Source: Candidatus Barnesiella excrementigallinarum
GTDB taxonomy: Bacteria > Bacteroidota > Bacteroidia > Bacteroidales > Barnesiellaceae
Length of the DNA: 64,000 bases
NCBI GenBank assembly: GCA_019114445.1
Contig: DXFL01000023.1
Coordinates: 124,001 to 188,000 of the forward strand
Direction of reading: 5' to 3'
In this document: positions 27,853 through 36,531 of the stretch, piece by piece
Numbering within the stretch: position 1 is the stretch's first letter
Layout of the letters: each line of letters begins with the position of its first letter
Program-made: the position numbers and the translations under genes
The notes under the pieces: generated by a model
What the model was told of the DNA's origin: nothing
Seen by the model: the letters and a program-made list of their open reading frames with translations, nothing else
Databases searched by the model: none

Positions 27853-28140
27853 ACAAGCCAAGTACAATTTTGATTATCATACTTTTTTAATTCTTATAAC
27901 AAAAGGTTATCGAATGAGAATATACCAAGCCCCTCATAAACATAATTATATACAAAGAGAAGTAAAATTATAATACAAAGAGAAGCAAAAAGAGCTTCCA
28001 TCTGCGAAAAATATTCGAAGACCGATAGTACGATTTCAGAAAAACCGACATACGACGACAACTTGAAATAAAAATTTCAAATCTTTTACACATGCTCGTA
28101 AATTCATACTTTTTTTTTATTCAGTTTTCCAAATAATCTG

Positions 28141-28148
28141 TACTTTTG
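28141..28148 (+). promoter_or_regulatory. -7 box for the phosphatidyltransferase-gtrA unit
   Basis: TACTTTTG, a match to TAnnTTTG, lies 16 bp before the ATG at 28164. The leader would be only about 10 nt. Confidence 0.55.
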
Positions 28149-28163
28149 TACAAAACTTAGGAA

Positions 28164-28859
28164 ATGGGTAAAGAAACATCAGAAAGAATACAGACCTCTC
28201 TCCTCAATGCAGCAGAGAAAAAGGTTCTTGTTTGGCTGGCACAACGACAACCCGCATGGGTTACGTCCGATTTTCTTACATATACTGGCCTTGTGGGCGC
28301 TATTATCTGCGCCGTAGGATTTGCATTAGGGCACATCGACAAGAACTACTTGTGGATTTCGTCGCTCGGCTTGTTTATCAACTGGTATGGCGATAGCCTC
28401 GATGGAACTCTCGCAAGAGTAAGAAATACCCAAAGACCCGTTTACGGATTTTTCATCGACCACTCGCTCGACGCTATTACCATCTGTATCATGTGTATCG
28501 GCGCAGGGCTTTCGCCCATGTTCCGGCTCGATGTAGCCATGTTGGTATTGGCAGGTTATTTGGTTCTCTCGATTTATACCTATATCTCGACTATCCTGAA
28601 AGGAAAATTCCTGCTTACCTATGGTAAACTGGGACCTACGGAACTGCGACTGGTTATTATTATCATCAACACGATATTTATGTACACCTCCTTCGAAGAG
28701 ATTAAATGGACTATCGAAGGGCAAACCCTAAACATTTATGATGTAGCCGGGCTCTTCATCGCCTGCTTCCTCTTTATTGCTTGGTTGGTACAATTTATCA
28801 CCGATCGCCGTATCCTCTCGGAACAAGATCCACCGAAACCTTATTCTTCCCCAAAATAA
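28164..28859 (+). CDS. CDP-alcohol phosphatidyltransferase family membrane protein
   Basis: 231 residues with several membrane segments (clear ones about 43-60, 105-150 and 190-215). The family signature is present in the segment GDSLDGTLARVR followed by GFFIDHSLD (DG..AR...G...D...D), which binds the metal and the CDP-linked donor. It transfers a phosphatidyl or similar phospho-alcohol group from a CDP-lipid or CDP-alcohol to a hydroxyl acceptor. The acceptor cannot be told from sequence. It is 15 bp upstream of a GtrA-family gene, which hints at membrane lipid or glycolipid work. Confidence 0.9.
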   Translation: MGKETSERIQTSLLNAAEKKVLVWLAQRQPAWVTSDFLTYTGLVGAIICAVGFALGHIDKNYLWISSLGLFINWYGDSLDGTLARVRNTQRPVYGFFIDHSLDAITICIMCIGAGLSPMFRLDVAMLVLAGYLVLSIYTYISTILKGKFLLTYGKLGPTELRLVIIIINTIFMYTSFEEIKWTIEGQTLNIYDVAGLFIACFLFIAWLVQFITDRRILSEQDPPKPYSSPK

Positions 28860-28874
28860 GAAAGGATAGACGCC

Positions 28875-29324
28875 GTGTTGAAACTGCGCATTTATCTACA
28901 ATTTGTCGTCAGCCGGCTATTGGGCACAGGAGTCGATACGTTGGTATTATGGATATGCTCAAACTTTTTGTTTAGTGGCTATTGGGCCGAGTATATCCTC
29001 TCGCCTATCATCAGTTTCGAATTTGCCGTACTCAGCAATTTCTTGTGTTCCTATTTTTGGATATGGAAAAGCCGCATTGGACGGAGGTCCACCTCCGATT
29101 TCTTTGTTCGCTTTTTCGTGTTCAACCTCTCGTCGGGCGCAGGCTTCTTGATGAAAATGGTATTCCTGCTCATTTTCCAAAAGATATTCGAGTGGGACGT
29201 GGTCTATTGCAACTTGGCCGCACTGATTTTCTCGGGCCTGTTCAACTATTTTGTAGCCGACCTGTTGGTATTCCGATCGCGTAAACAGGTAAAAGTAGGC
29301 GACTTGGGTGGAAACGAAGGATAA
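28875..29324 (+). CDS. GtrA-family membrane protein
   Basis: 149 residues with four predicted membrane segments and the GtrA pattern (FVVSRLLGTGVDTLVLW at the start, FNYFVADLLVFR at the end). GtrA proteins are thought to flip polyprenyl-phosphate sugars or assist glycan transfer. The start is a GTG at 28875 (or TTG at 28878), behind an AAAGGA ribosome-binding-like sequence at 28861-28866. No ATG sits in a better place. It is probably co-transcribed with the gene 15 bp upstream. Confidence 0.88.
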   Translation: MLKLRIYLQFVVSRLLGTGVDTLVLWICSNFLFSGYWAEYILSPIISFEFAVLSNFLCSYFWIWKSRIGRRSTSDFFVRFFVFNLSSGAGFLMKMVFLLIFQKIFEWDVVYCNLAALIFSGLFNYFVADLLVFRSRKQVKVGDLGGNEG

Positions 29325-29358
29325 ACCCCATACATTAAGGAAACAAATACAACCGAAT

Positions 29359-29394
29359 AAGCCGACCCGAAAAAAATAGGGGTTGGCTTTTTTA
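29359..29394 (+). terminator. intrinsic terminator after the gtrA-like gene
   Basis: A 10-bp stem (29359-29368 with 29380-29389, one G-T wobble) is followed by a T-run at 29388-29393. Confidence 0.8.
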
Positions 29395-29451
29395 TGATCA
29401 AACCAATCGACAATACGCCCCGCCTCTTGCCCCAAAATTCAATTGGGGAAA

Positions 29452-29481
29452 ACAAAAAAGGAGCAAACCGAAGTTTACTCC
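29452..29481 (-). terminator. tRNA-Arg terminator with UUCG tetraloop
   Basis: On the minus strand, GGAGTAAAC and GTTTGCTCC form a 9-bp stem (one wobble) closed by a TTCG tetraloop and followed by six T's. It begins 10 bp after the tRNA 3' end. A second inverted repeat (CCCCAA/TTGGGG, 29431-29449) lies just beyond. Confidence 0.85.
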
Positions 29482-29490
29482 TTTCGGGGG

Positions 29491-29564
29491 TGATTGAGTT
29501 GGGATTCGAACCCAAGACCCACAGCTTAGAAGGCTGTTGCTCTATCCAGCTGAGCTACTCAACC
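29491..29564 (-). tRNA. tRNA-Arg (anticodon TCT)
   Basis: 74 nt on the minus strand. It folds into a full cloverleaf: acceptor GGTTGAG/CTCAATC with a G-U pair, D-arm GCTC/GAGC, anticodon stem ACAGC/GCTGT with loop CTTCTAA giving anticodon TCT, and T-arm TTGGG/CCCAA with loop TTCGAAT. CCA is not encoded. It reads AGA codons. Confidence 0.97.
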
Positions 29565-29662
29565 GACCTTTCATAAAAAAGTGCTGCAAAGTTAGGGATA
29601 TTTCGGGATATTCCAAATATATAAATCCCATTTTTCACGAAACAGAGATAAAAAAAAACTCG

Positions 29663-31969
29663 TCAGAAAGGATACCCCACTGTAAAGTGGAAAGCCGAAT
29701 CGCGTCGGAAATTTTGAGAGGCAATAGCCCAATGGTCCTGCCCGGAAGCCGGATTGTAGGCCTTCATACCTAAATCGAAACGAAGGAGGAAATAACTGAA
29801 ATCGAGACGTATACCCAAACCATAAGCCAATGCTATCTCCTTATAAAAAGAATCGAGCCGGAACTGTCCGCCGGGTTGAGCCTCGTAATTGCGTATGGTC
29901 CATATATTACCGGCATCGATAAAGGCACCCAACTCGACTTTCCAAAAGAGTTTTGCCCGGTATTCGAGATTCATGTCGAACCGTATATCGCCACACTGGT
30001 TGATAAACTCCGATACCGAGTTATTGCCATTGTAGCTTCCCGGCCCAAGCGTCCTCACCGACCAACCTCTCACACTGTTGGCTCCACCGGAGTAATAACG
30101 CTTTTCGAAAGGCAATATATCGGAATTCCCATAGGGGATTCCTACCCCTCCGCCCACATGGAAAGCAATAGAATTTCGCTCGTCGATAAAATGGGTAAAA
30201 CTGTAATCGAAATCAAATTTGGCATATTGCGAATACCGTATGCCGAATATTTTATACCCCTCGTCCGACGGGTTCGAGAAAAGTTTCGAAAAGGCATTCA
30301 ACAAATTGCCCGCCACTTCGCCGGCGGCCCTGAGGGTATACAGATTGGTACGCCGCAACATCGGGTTCGACGGATTGAGGTTGGAACAATAAAAAGTATA
30401 CCCCATGCGCATGATAAAGTGGTCCTCGTAGCTGTATCGCAACAACGGATTATCGGGGGCGATAGTTTCAAGGAAATCGTCGGTTTTATGGGGCAAATAC
30501 ACATAGTTGATATCCAGCAAATCGTAATTATGACGATAAAATCCCCTATTGGTGGTCCACTTGTACTTCCACGCAGCACCCCAAATCACACGAGTATATT
30601 CGGGCCGCTGCTGAAAATTTATATTGACATTGTATTCGGTGCTGGCTTTCATGCGCCGACGGAAATCGGTACGCAAAAAGGGGAACAGGAATTGAGGATA
30701 AGTAACACCTACCTCACCCCCCAACTCGGTATAACGGTCGTTTATCAAACCGCTCAAATCGCCCGACAAACTTTCATACGCACCTCTCACTTTGGTCGAG
30801 AAAGTTTCGGAGCCTTTGAAAATATTGCGATGCTGGTAAGTCGCCCCTACGGCAAACCCCAAATCACCCTCGGAGTTGGTACCTTCCAGTTCGAGCGAGA
30901 CAGATTGAGCCTTGTCTTCGTTAAGCAAGATGAAACAATCCAGTTGATTTTCGCCCTTTTCGTTCTGTCCGGCCGCTTCAAAACGGATATTCACATACTT
31001 GACAATACGCAACCGCCCGAAAGCCGTATAAGTATCGTCCACGTCGCGGCTGCTGAACAAAAGTCCGGGACGGATAAAACAATTTTCGACCAACGTTTCG
31101 CGACGGATATAAGGGTGCTCGCCCTCTATGAAATAGTAACCCTTATACGACCCTGCATTCGATAAATCTATCCGCTCCGTTGCCGAAGGATCATACGCCA
31201 GCACAAAATAAATATTCCGCATATAATACCGCTCATAAGGGCGATAGCCCGAAGCATTGGCGATGGAATCGGGAAGCAGGCTCATGGTCAAATCTACCGC
31301 TTTGGAATAATCGGCCGTATCGGCCACATAAGTAATCAGCTCCTTATTAAAAGCAAAAAAGCCGTCGCGTCGTAAAATATCAGATATCCGTTGCCGCTCT
31401 TCGTCCAACACGTTGCGATCGAAATTTTCACCTTTTTTCAACAGAGAATGTCGAATATAACGCCGTCCCACCAATCGGGCAATGGAGTCATTGGCAATAT
31501 GATAATCCATATTGGCAATATAGTGCGGTTTATTAGCCGACACACGATAGTAGACGTTCATTCGTTTCCCTTTCGAAAGAGTATCGGCCTCGACTTTTGC
31601 CGCCATATAGCCTTTGTTATTCATCGCCTTCTCCATTTGCATACGAGAATTTTCCACCAGCGTAGGATCGTAGATGACAGGCGGCGTACCGGCATTTCTT
31701 ACCCACCGGTTATACCACTTGGTCGAATCTTTCCCCGAAAGGTTATACAATCCGAGCGTAAACCGGAACAAACCAAACATACGGTGATTGGGCTCTTGGC
31801 GGAGATACGATTTCAAATCGGAAGTTTTCACCGACTTATCATCGGTCTCTATCTTCACATGGTCGAGCAGATAACTACCTTCGGGGACATGACGCGTAGG
31901 ACTGCAAGCAAACAGCATAATGCTTGCCATCACTACCAAACTTGCCCATATAACTCGACGGTCTTTCAA
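29663..31969 (-). CDS. tamL: TamL-type lipid-anchored BamA/TamA-family outer-membrane protein
   Basis: 768 residues. It begins with a lipoprotein signal and lipobox (IMLFAC, lipid Cys about residue 22). POTRA-like segments follow (about 30-350, with VPEGSYLLDHVKIETDD at the start). The C-terminal half is an Omp85 surface-antigen barrel with GGANSVRGWSVRTLGPG and a terminal barrel strand ending HFTVGYPF. Omp85 proteins insert or assist other outer-membrane proteins. The lipidated form lacking a long POTRA series is the Bacteroidetes TamL, which works with TamB. No tamB gene is adjacent here. Confidence 0.88.
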   Translation of the reverse strand: MKDRRVIWASLVVMASIMLFACSPTRHVPEGSYLLDHVKIETDDKSVKTSDLKSYLRQEPNHRMFGLFRFTLGLYNLSGKDSTKWYNRWVRNAGTPPVIYDPTLVENSRMQMEKAMNNKGYMAAKVEADTLSKGKRMNVYYRVSANKPHYIANMDYHIANDSIARLVGRRYIRHSLLKKGENFDRNVLDEERQRISDILRRDGFFAFNKELITYVADTADYSKAVDLTMSLLPDSIANASGYRPYERYYMRNIYFVLAYDPSATERIDLSNAGSYKGYYFIEGEHPYIRRETLVENCFIRPGLLFSSRDVDDTYTAFGRLRIVKYVNIRFEAAGQNEKGENQLDCFILLNEDKAQSVSLELEGTNSEGDLGFAVGATYQHRNIFKGSETFSTKVRGAYESLSGDLSGLINDRYTELGGEVGVTYPQFLFPFLRTDFRRRMKASTEYNVNINFQQRPEYTRVIWGAAWKYKWTTNRGFYRHNYDLLDINYVYLPHKTDDFLETIAPDNPLLRYSYEDHFIMRMGYTFYCSNLNPSNPMLRRTNLYTLRAAGEVAGNLLNAFSKLFSNPSDEGYKIFGIRYSQYAKFDFDYSFTHFIDERNSIAFHVGGGVGIPYGNSDILPFEKRYYSGGANSVRGWSVRTLGPGSYNGNNSVSEFINQCGDIRFDMNLEYRAKLFWKVELGAFIDAGNIWTIRNYEAQPGGQFRLDSFYKEIALAYGLGIRLDFSYFLLRFDLGMKAYNPASGQDHWAIASQNFRRDSAFHFTVGYPF

Positions 31970-32013
31970 AACGGCCCCTGTAATTTGAGTTTTTATCTGT
32001 CATTAAAACCTTG

Positions 32014-32021
32014 CAAATATA
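32014..32021 (-). promoter_or_regulatory. tamL -7 box
   Basis: The minus strand reads TATATTTG, 45 bp upstream of the tamL ATG. It matches TAnnTTTG. Confidence 0.55.
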
Positions 32022-32191
32022 CATTTTATTTTCTCAATCCCAGCTATACTTTCGGGATGCTACAAGGTATCGCACAACTTAATCAAGTTGCAATCATACA
32101 GTTATAACGAGGGTTGACTTTCATTTATTATTGAAAACCGGGGGTTGAAAAAGCAAATTAAAACAATCTGCTTATTTTTTCTTTCAAATCA
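32022..32191. other. divergent intergenic region between tamL and the ilv operon
   Basis: About 170 bp with no gene. One small inverted repeat (CAACTT-AATC-AAGTTG, 32075-32090) lies between the two promoters and might be an operator; there is no further evidence. Confidence 0.35.
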
Positions 32192-32223
32192 TTTGTTTAT
32201 ATCACAAAATAGTTATACATTTG
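32192..32223 (+). promoter_or_regulatory. ilv operon promoter (-33 TTTG, -7 TACATTTG)
   Basis: TTTG at 32192-32195, a 20-bp spacer and TACATTTG at 32216-32223 together match the Bacteroidetes -33/-7 promoter with ideal spacing. Transcription should begin near 32230, about 17 nt before the leader peptide ATG. Confidence 0.8.
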
Positions 32224-32246
32224 CAACAACATAAAAAAGCAAGTAT

Positions 32247-32315
32247 ATGAACACTATGTTGCTACACGTGATTTCTCTATCGGTCATTAGCGAGCTTATT
32301 GTCGTGAGTCGATAA
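32247..32315 (+). CDS. ilv leader peptide (attenuator control peptide)
   Basis: 22 codons, reading MNTMLLHVISLSVISELIVV then SR and TAA. Eleven of 22 residues are branched-chain (four Leu, three Ile, four Val), including consecutive pairs L5-L6, V8-I9, V13-I14 and the run L17-I18-V19-V20. It starts about 17 nt after the predicted transcription start and stops one base before the antiterminator arm. This is the arrangement expected of a control peptide whose translation senses charged tRNA-Leu, -Ile and -Val. It is too short for routine gene finders. It acts in cis; the peptide itself probably has no function. Confidence 0.85.
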   Translation: MNTMLLHVISLSVISELIVVSR

Positions 32316-32316
32316 G

Positions 32317-32404
32317 GCGGAAAGGCGTATGTAGTTACTTCTCATGGAATATAAATTAGAGTAATTGAAAAACCTTTCCGCAAAAACGGAAAGGTTTTTC
32401 TTTT
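32317..32404 (+). promoter_or_regulatory. ilv attenuator: mutually exclusive antiterminator and terminator
   Basis: The terminator is a perfect 14-bp stem (32367-32380 with 32387-32400) with a six-base loop and a following TTTT. The nine bases GCGGAAAGG at 32317-32325, two bases after the leader stop codon, can pair with CCTTTCCGC at 32373-32381. That would remove the terminator's 5' arm. A ribosome that finishes the leader peptide covers 32317-32325 and lets the terminator form. A ribosome stalled at Leu/Ile/Val codons leaves it free to antiterminate. The mechanism is inferred from geometry. Confidence 0.82.
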
Positions 32405-32426
32405 GAAAGATAGCGTAAAAAGAATT

Positions 32427-34253
32427 ATGGAACATCAATTACGAAGCGAGACGAGTACACAAGGCCGAAGAATGGCAGGGGCAAGAGCCCTTTGGCGCGC
32501 CAACGGCATGAAACCCGAGCAAATAGGCCGCCCCATCATCGCCATTGTCAATTCATTCACTCAATTTGTACCCGGTCACGTACATCTGCACGAAATAGGA
32601 CAAACCGTAAAAAGAGAAATCGAGAAACTGGGGTGTTTCGCCGCCGAATTCAACACGATCGCCATCGACGACGGCATAGCTATGGGGCACGACGGAATGC
32701 TCTATTCGCTTCCCTCGCGCGACCTCATCGCCGACAGCGTGGAATATATGGTCAATGCCCACAAGGCCGACGCTATGGTATGTATAAGCAACTGCGACAA
32801 AATTACGCCGGGAATGCTCATGGCTGCCATGCGGCTGAATATCCCTACGATTTTCGTATCGGGCGGTCCTATGGAAGCCGGTCATCTGAATGGCCGAGGG
32901 CTCGACTTGATCGACGCCATGGTCGAATCGGCCGACGATAGTATCGACGACGAACAGGTTCGACAAGTAGAATATGCAGCGTGCCCCACGTGCGGCTCCT
33001 GTTCGGGAATGTTTACGGCCAACTCGATGAACTGCCTCAACGAAGCTATCGGGCTGGCTCTGCCCGGCAACGGTACCATCGTGGCGACCCATCGCAACCG
33101 CGAACAACTCTTTATCGACGCTGCCCGCCAAATCGTAGAAAACAGCTATGCCTACTATCGCGACGGCGACGAAAGCGTTTTGCCCCGCAGCATAGCCACC
33201 CGGGCAGCCTTCCTCAACGCCATGACACTCGACATCGCTATGGGAGGATCGACCAACACGGTGCTTCACCTGCTTGCCATAGCCCAAGAAGCCGGCGTCG
33301 ACTTCACCATACGCGACATCGATATGCTCTCGCGCAAATCGCCGGTGCTTTGCAAAGTCGCCCCCAACTCACATTTCCACATACAAGAGGTAAATCGGGC
33401 GGGAGGCATACTCTCCATCTTAGCCATATTGGCCAAAGAGGGACTGCTCGACACCTCGGTTCACCGGGTCGATCGCCGCTCCCTTGCCGAGGCCATCGAA
33501 CAATACGCCATTAATAATGGCGTTTGCCCCGCCCAAGCCGAACGGCTGTGGAAAAGCGCTCCGGGCAACCGCTTCAACCTTGTTATGGGTTCGCAAGAGA
33601 ATTATTACGACGCCCTCGACACCGACCGCAGCGAAGGGTGCATTCGCGACTTCGACCACGCCTACGTAAAAGATGGCGGGCTGGCGGTACTCTTCGGGAA
33701 CATTGCCCAAGACGGTTGTATTGTCAAAACCGCCGGAGTGGACGAAAAGATTTTCCGATTCAAAGGGCGAGCCAAAGTATTCGAGTCGCAAGAAGAGGCT
33801 TGCGAAGGCATACTCGGCGGGAAAGTAGAGAGCGGCGACGTGGTCGTTATCATCTACGAAGGTCCTAAGGGAGGCCCCGGTATGCAAGAGATGCTCTACC
33901 CCACCTCCTACATCAAATCGAAACATCTCGGCAAAGCGTGCGCCCTCATCACCGACGGCCGATTCTCAGGAGGGACATCGGGACTTTCCATCGGACACAT
34001 CTCGCCCGAAGCCGCTGCCGGAGGCAACATAGGATTGGTACGCGATGGCGACCTCATCGAAATAGATATTCCCAACCGTCGTATCGAACTGCTTATCGAC
34101 GAACAGGAGATGAACAACCGTCGAGCCGAAGAGGAGAGCCGGGGCAACAAAGCCTTCACTCCCAAACAGAGGGACCGAAACATATCGAAAGCACTCCAAG
34201 CCTATGCGGCGATGGTAAGTTCGGCCGACAAAGGAGCAGTGCGCATCATCTAA
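32427..34253 (+). CDS. ilvD: dihydroxy-acid dehydratase
   Basis: 608 residues. Fe-S enzyme that dehydrates 2,3-dihydroxy-isovalerate and -methylvalerate to the keto acids of valine and isoleucine. Cluster-binding cysteines are in SNCDKITPG and [11 protein letters not shown]. The start is set at the ATG at 32427 ([20 protein letters not shown]), which matches the family N-terminus. An in-frame TTG at 32403 would start inside the terminator's T-run and is rejected. First structural gene after the attenuator, 16 bp before ilvB. Confidence 0.96.
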   Translation: MEHQLRSETSTQGRRMAGARALWRANGMKPEQIGRPIIAIVNSFTQFVPGHVHLHEIGQTVKREIEKLGCFAAEFNTIAIDDGIAMGHDGMLYSLPSRDLIADSVEYMVNAHKADAMVCISNCDKITPGMLMAAMRLNIPTIFVSGGPMEAGHLNGRGLDLIDAMVESADDSIDDEQVRQVEYAACPTCGSCSGMFTANSMNCLNEAIGLALPGNGTIVATHRNREQLFIDAARQIVENSYAYYRDGDESVLPRSIATRAAFLNAMTLDIAMGGSTNTVLHLLAIAQEAGVDFTIRDIDMLSRKSPVLCKVAPNSHFHIQEVNRAGGILSILAILAKEGLLDTSVHRVDRRSLAEAIEQYAINNGVCPAQAERLWKSAPGNRFNLVMGSQENYYDALDTDRSEGCIRDFDHAYVKDGGLAVLFGNIAQDGCIVKTAGVDEKIFRFKGRAKVFESQEEACEGILGGKVESGDVVVIIYEGPKGGPGMQEMLYPTSYIKSKHLGKACALITDGRFSGGTSGLSIGHISPEAAAGGNIGLVRDGDLIEIDIPNRRIELLIDEQEMNNRRAEEESRGNKAFTPKQRDRNISKALQAYAAMVSSADKGAVRII

Positions 34254-34269
34254 ATTCTACGGAACAACT

Positions 34270-35979
34270 ATGGCAACAGAAAAGATAAAAGGAGCCGAAG
34301 CGCTCATCAGATCGCTTATCGCAGAAAATACAGAGTATATCTTCGGATACCCGGGCGGAGCCATCATGCCCGTATTCGACGTACTTTACGACTATCGCGA
34401 CAAACTGAAACACATTCTCGTACGGCACGAACAGGGAGCCACACACGCCGCTCAGGGATATGCCCGGGTATCGGGCAAAACGGGCGTAGTCATGGTCACC
34501 TCGGGACCGGCGGCAACCAATATCATCACCGGACTTTCCGACGCCATGATGGACAGTACCCCGCTTATCGTCATCACCGGGCAGGTATCCTCCCCGTTAC
34601 TGGGCTCCGACGCTTTTCAGGAGACCGACGTCGTAGGCATTACCCAACCGGTAACGAAATGGAGCTACCAAATACGGCACAGCGACGAAATCGCTTGGGC
34701 GGTGGCTCGCGCTTTCTACATCGCCGGAAACGGGCGCCCGGGTCCTGTGGTTCTCGACATCGCCAAAGACGCCCAAACGGGATTCACCGATTTTGAATAC
34801 AATCCCTGCCAATTCATACGCAGCTACAATCCCTATCCCGATGTAAAACCGGCCGAAATCGACGCAGCCGCCCGCCTCATTAACCAAGCGAAAAAGCCCT
34901 TTATTCTTGCCGGGCAGGGTGTAGTTATTTCGAATGCCGAAAGAGAGTTGGCCGAACTGGCCGAGAAAGCCGACATTCCGGTAGGATGCACTTTGCTGGG
35001 ATTATCGGCCATGCCCACCGACCACCCGCTCTACAAAGGAATGCTGGGGATGCACGGCAGCATAGCCTCCAACATCAAAACCAACGAATGCGACCTGCTT
35101 ATCGCCATTGGTATGCGATTCGACGACCGGGTAACCGGTGATGTCGAACAATATGCCCGCCAAGCCCAAATCATTCACATCGACATTGACCCCTCGGAGT
35201 TTAACAAAAACGTGAAATGCGACGTCTCGGTATTGGGCGATGCTCGTACCGTATTGCAAGCGTTGAACAAAGAAATTGCCCCGGCCAAGCACGAAGCGTG
35301 GATAGCCTCGTTTGCCGAATGCGAAAAGGTGGAGCAGGAAAAGGTAATCGAGCCCGAATTACACCCGCAAAAAACGCTCATGAATATGGGCGAAGTGGTC
35401 CGTAAAATATCCGACGCCACCGACAACGACAGCATTTTGGTAACCGACGTGGGACAAAACCAAATGCTCTCGGCACGATACTACCGGTTCAAACAGTCGC
35501 GCAGCATTGTCACCTCAGGAGGGTTGGGAACTATGGGATTCGGACTCCCCGCGGCCATCGGCGCCAAGATAGGCCGTCCCGACCGCACCGTATGTTTCTT
35601 CACCGGGGACGGCGGCATACAGATGACCATACAGGAGTTGGGCACTATCATGCAATATGGTATCGACGTAAAAATTATTGTTCTCAACAACAATTTCTTG
35701 GGAATGGTACGGCAATGGCAGGCGCTGTTTTTCGACCATCGGTATTCCGAGACTCCTATGCTCAACCCCGATTTTACCGGTATCGCCGCAGCCTACGGCA
35801 TAGCCGGCGAACGGGTAGCTACCCGCGAAGAGTTCGACGCCGCCATACAACGAATGCTCCACCATCGGGGAGCCTACCTGCTCGACGTACAGATAGACCC
35901 CGAGTGCATGGTATTCCCCATGACCCCTGCCGGAGCCTGTGTTACAAACATCATGCTCAATGCCACCGAAAAATATTAA
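34270..35979 (+). CDS. ilvB: acetolactate synthase large (catalytic) subunit
   Basis: 569 residues, full length. ThDP enzyme joining two pyruvates, or pyruvate and 2-oxobutyrate. The catalytic Glu lies in VRHEQGATHAAQGYAR. The central FAD-binding domain is present, and the ThDP motif runs from GDGGIQMTIQE to LNNNFLGM. It lies 6 bp before the small-subunit gene, with which it forms the holoenzyme. Confidence 0.97.
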   Translation: MATEKIKGAEALIRSLIAENTEYIFGYPGGAIMPVFDVLYDYRDKLKHILVRHEQGATHAAQGYARVSGKTGVVMVTSGPAATNIITGLSDAMMDSTPLIVITGQVSSPLLGSDAFQETDVVGITQPVTKWSYQIRHSDEIAWAVARAFYIAGNGRPGPVVLDIAKDAQTGFTDFEYNPCQFIRSYNPYPDVKPAEIDAAARLINQAKKPFILAGQGVVISNAERELAELAEKADIPVGCTLLGLSAMPTDHPLYKGMLGMHGSIASNIKTNECDLLIAIGMRFDDRVTGDVEQYARQAQIIHIDIDPSEFNKNVKCDVSVLGDARTVLQALNKEIAPAKHEAWIASFAECEKVEQEKVIEPELHPQKTLMNMGEVVRKISDATDNDSILVTDVGQNQMLSARYYRFKQSRSIVTSGGLGTMGFGLPAAIGAKIGRPDRTVCFFTGDGGIQMTIQELGTIMQYGIDVKIIVLNNNFLGMVRQWQALFFDHRYSETPMLNPDFTGIAAAYGIAGERVATREEFDAAIQRMLHHRGAYLLDVQIDPECMVFPMTPAGACVTNIMLNATEKY

Positions 35980-35985
35980 ACCGAT

Positions 35986-36531
35986 ATGACTGACAAGACA
36001 TTATATACCGTAACCGTTTATTCCGAGAATCAGGTTGGTTTGCTCAACCAAATCTCGATTATCTTTACCCGTCGGCAGCTCAACATCGAGAGCCTGTCGG
36101 TATCGGCCTCGGCCATCGAAGGTGTACACAAATTTACCATCACCACTTACAGCGACCGGGAGACGATGGAGAAACTGGTAAAACAGATCGAAAAACGAAT
36201 CGACGTGCTGCGTGCATTTTTCTATACCGACGACGAAATCGTATTCCAAGAGGTTGCCCTCTACAAAGTCCCTACCGACAAACTTTTGGACGACAGGCAT
36301 ATCGAAGATCTGGTACGAAAATACAACGCCCGCATATTGGAAGTAAACCGCACTTATACGGTTATCGAAAAATCGGGTCACACCGACGAAACACAAGCTC
36401 TATTCGAGGAATTGAGCCGGTACGACGTCATGCAGTTCGTACGGTCGGGGCGAGTGGCCATTACCAAATCGACCGTAGAGCACGTGAGTATCTTTTTGGA
36501 AGAACAGCAATACCGTCAAAACCAGCTATGA
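35986..36531 (+). CDS. ilvN: acetolactate synthase small (regulatory) subunit
   Basis: 181 residues. An N-terminal ACT domain (about 4-75: LYTVTVYSENQVGLLNQISI, RRQLNIESLSV) normally binds valine for feedback inhibition. A C-terminal ALS-SS domain follows. The length matches the long (IlvH-like) form. Its stop overlaps the thioesterase ATG by 4 bp. Confidence 0.95.
   Translation: MTDKTLYTVTVYSENQVGLLNQISIIFTRRQLNIESLSVSASAIEGVHKFTITTYSDRETMEKLVKQIEKRIDVLRAFFYTDDEIVFQEVALYKVPTDKLLDDRHIEDLVRKYNARILEVNRTYTVIEKSGHTDETQALFEELSRYDVMQFVRSGRVAITKSTVEHVSIFLEEQQYRQNQL

Larger units (their letters stand above)
27813..28163. other. 351-bp divergent intergenic region between mdh and the CDP-alcohol phosphatidyltransferase gene
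   Basis: Very A-T rich. It holds the two facing promoters and an imperfect direct repeat TACAAAGAGAAGyAAAA at 27951-27967 and 27974-27990 (period 23). No gene or strong hairpin is visible. Confidence 0.5.

Noticed and set aside
27951-27990. Two-copy direct repeat as a possible CRISPR or operator
   Set aside because: Only two imperfect copies of 17 bp with a 6-bp gap; far too little for a CRISPR, and no regulator link.
29431-29449. CCCCAA/TTGGGG inverted repeat as a gene-specific regulatory site
   Set aside because: It lies just beyond the tRNA terminator; a single copy with no neighbouring promoter gives no support for a function.
29876-31165. 429-codon plus-strand frame inside tamL
   Set aside because: Antisense shadow; the composition reflects the reverse complement of barrel codons.
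32403-32429. TTG start for ilvD at 32403
   Set aside because: It lies in the terminator's T-run. The ATG at 32427 gives the family N-terminus.
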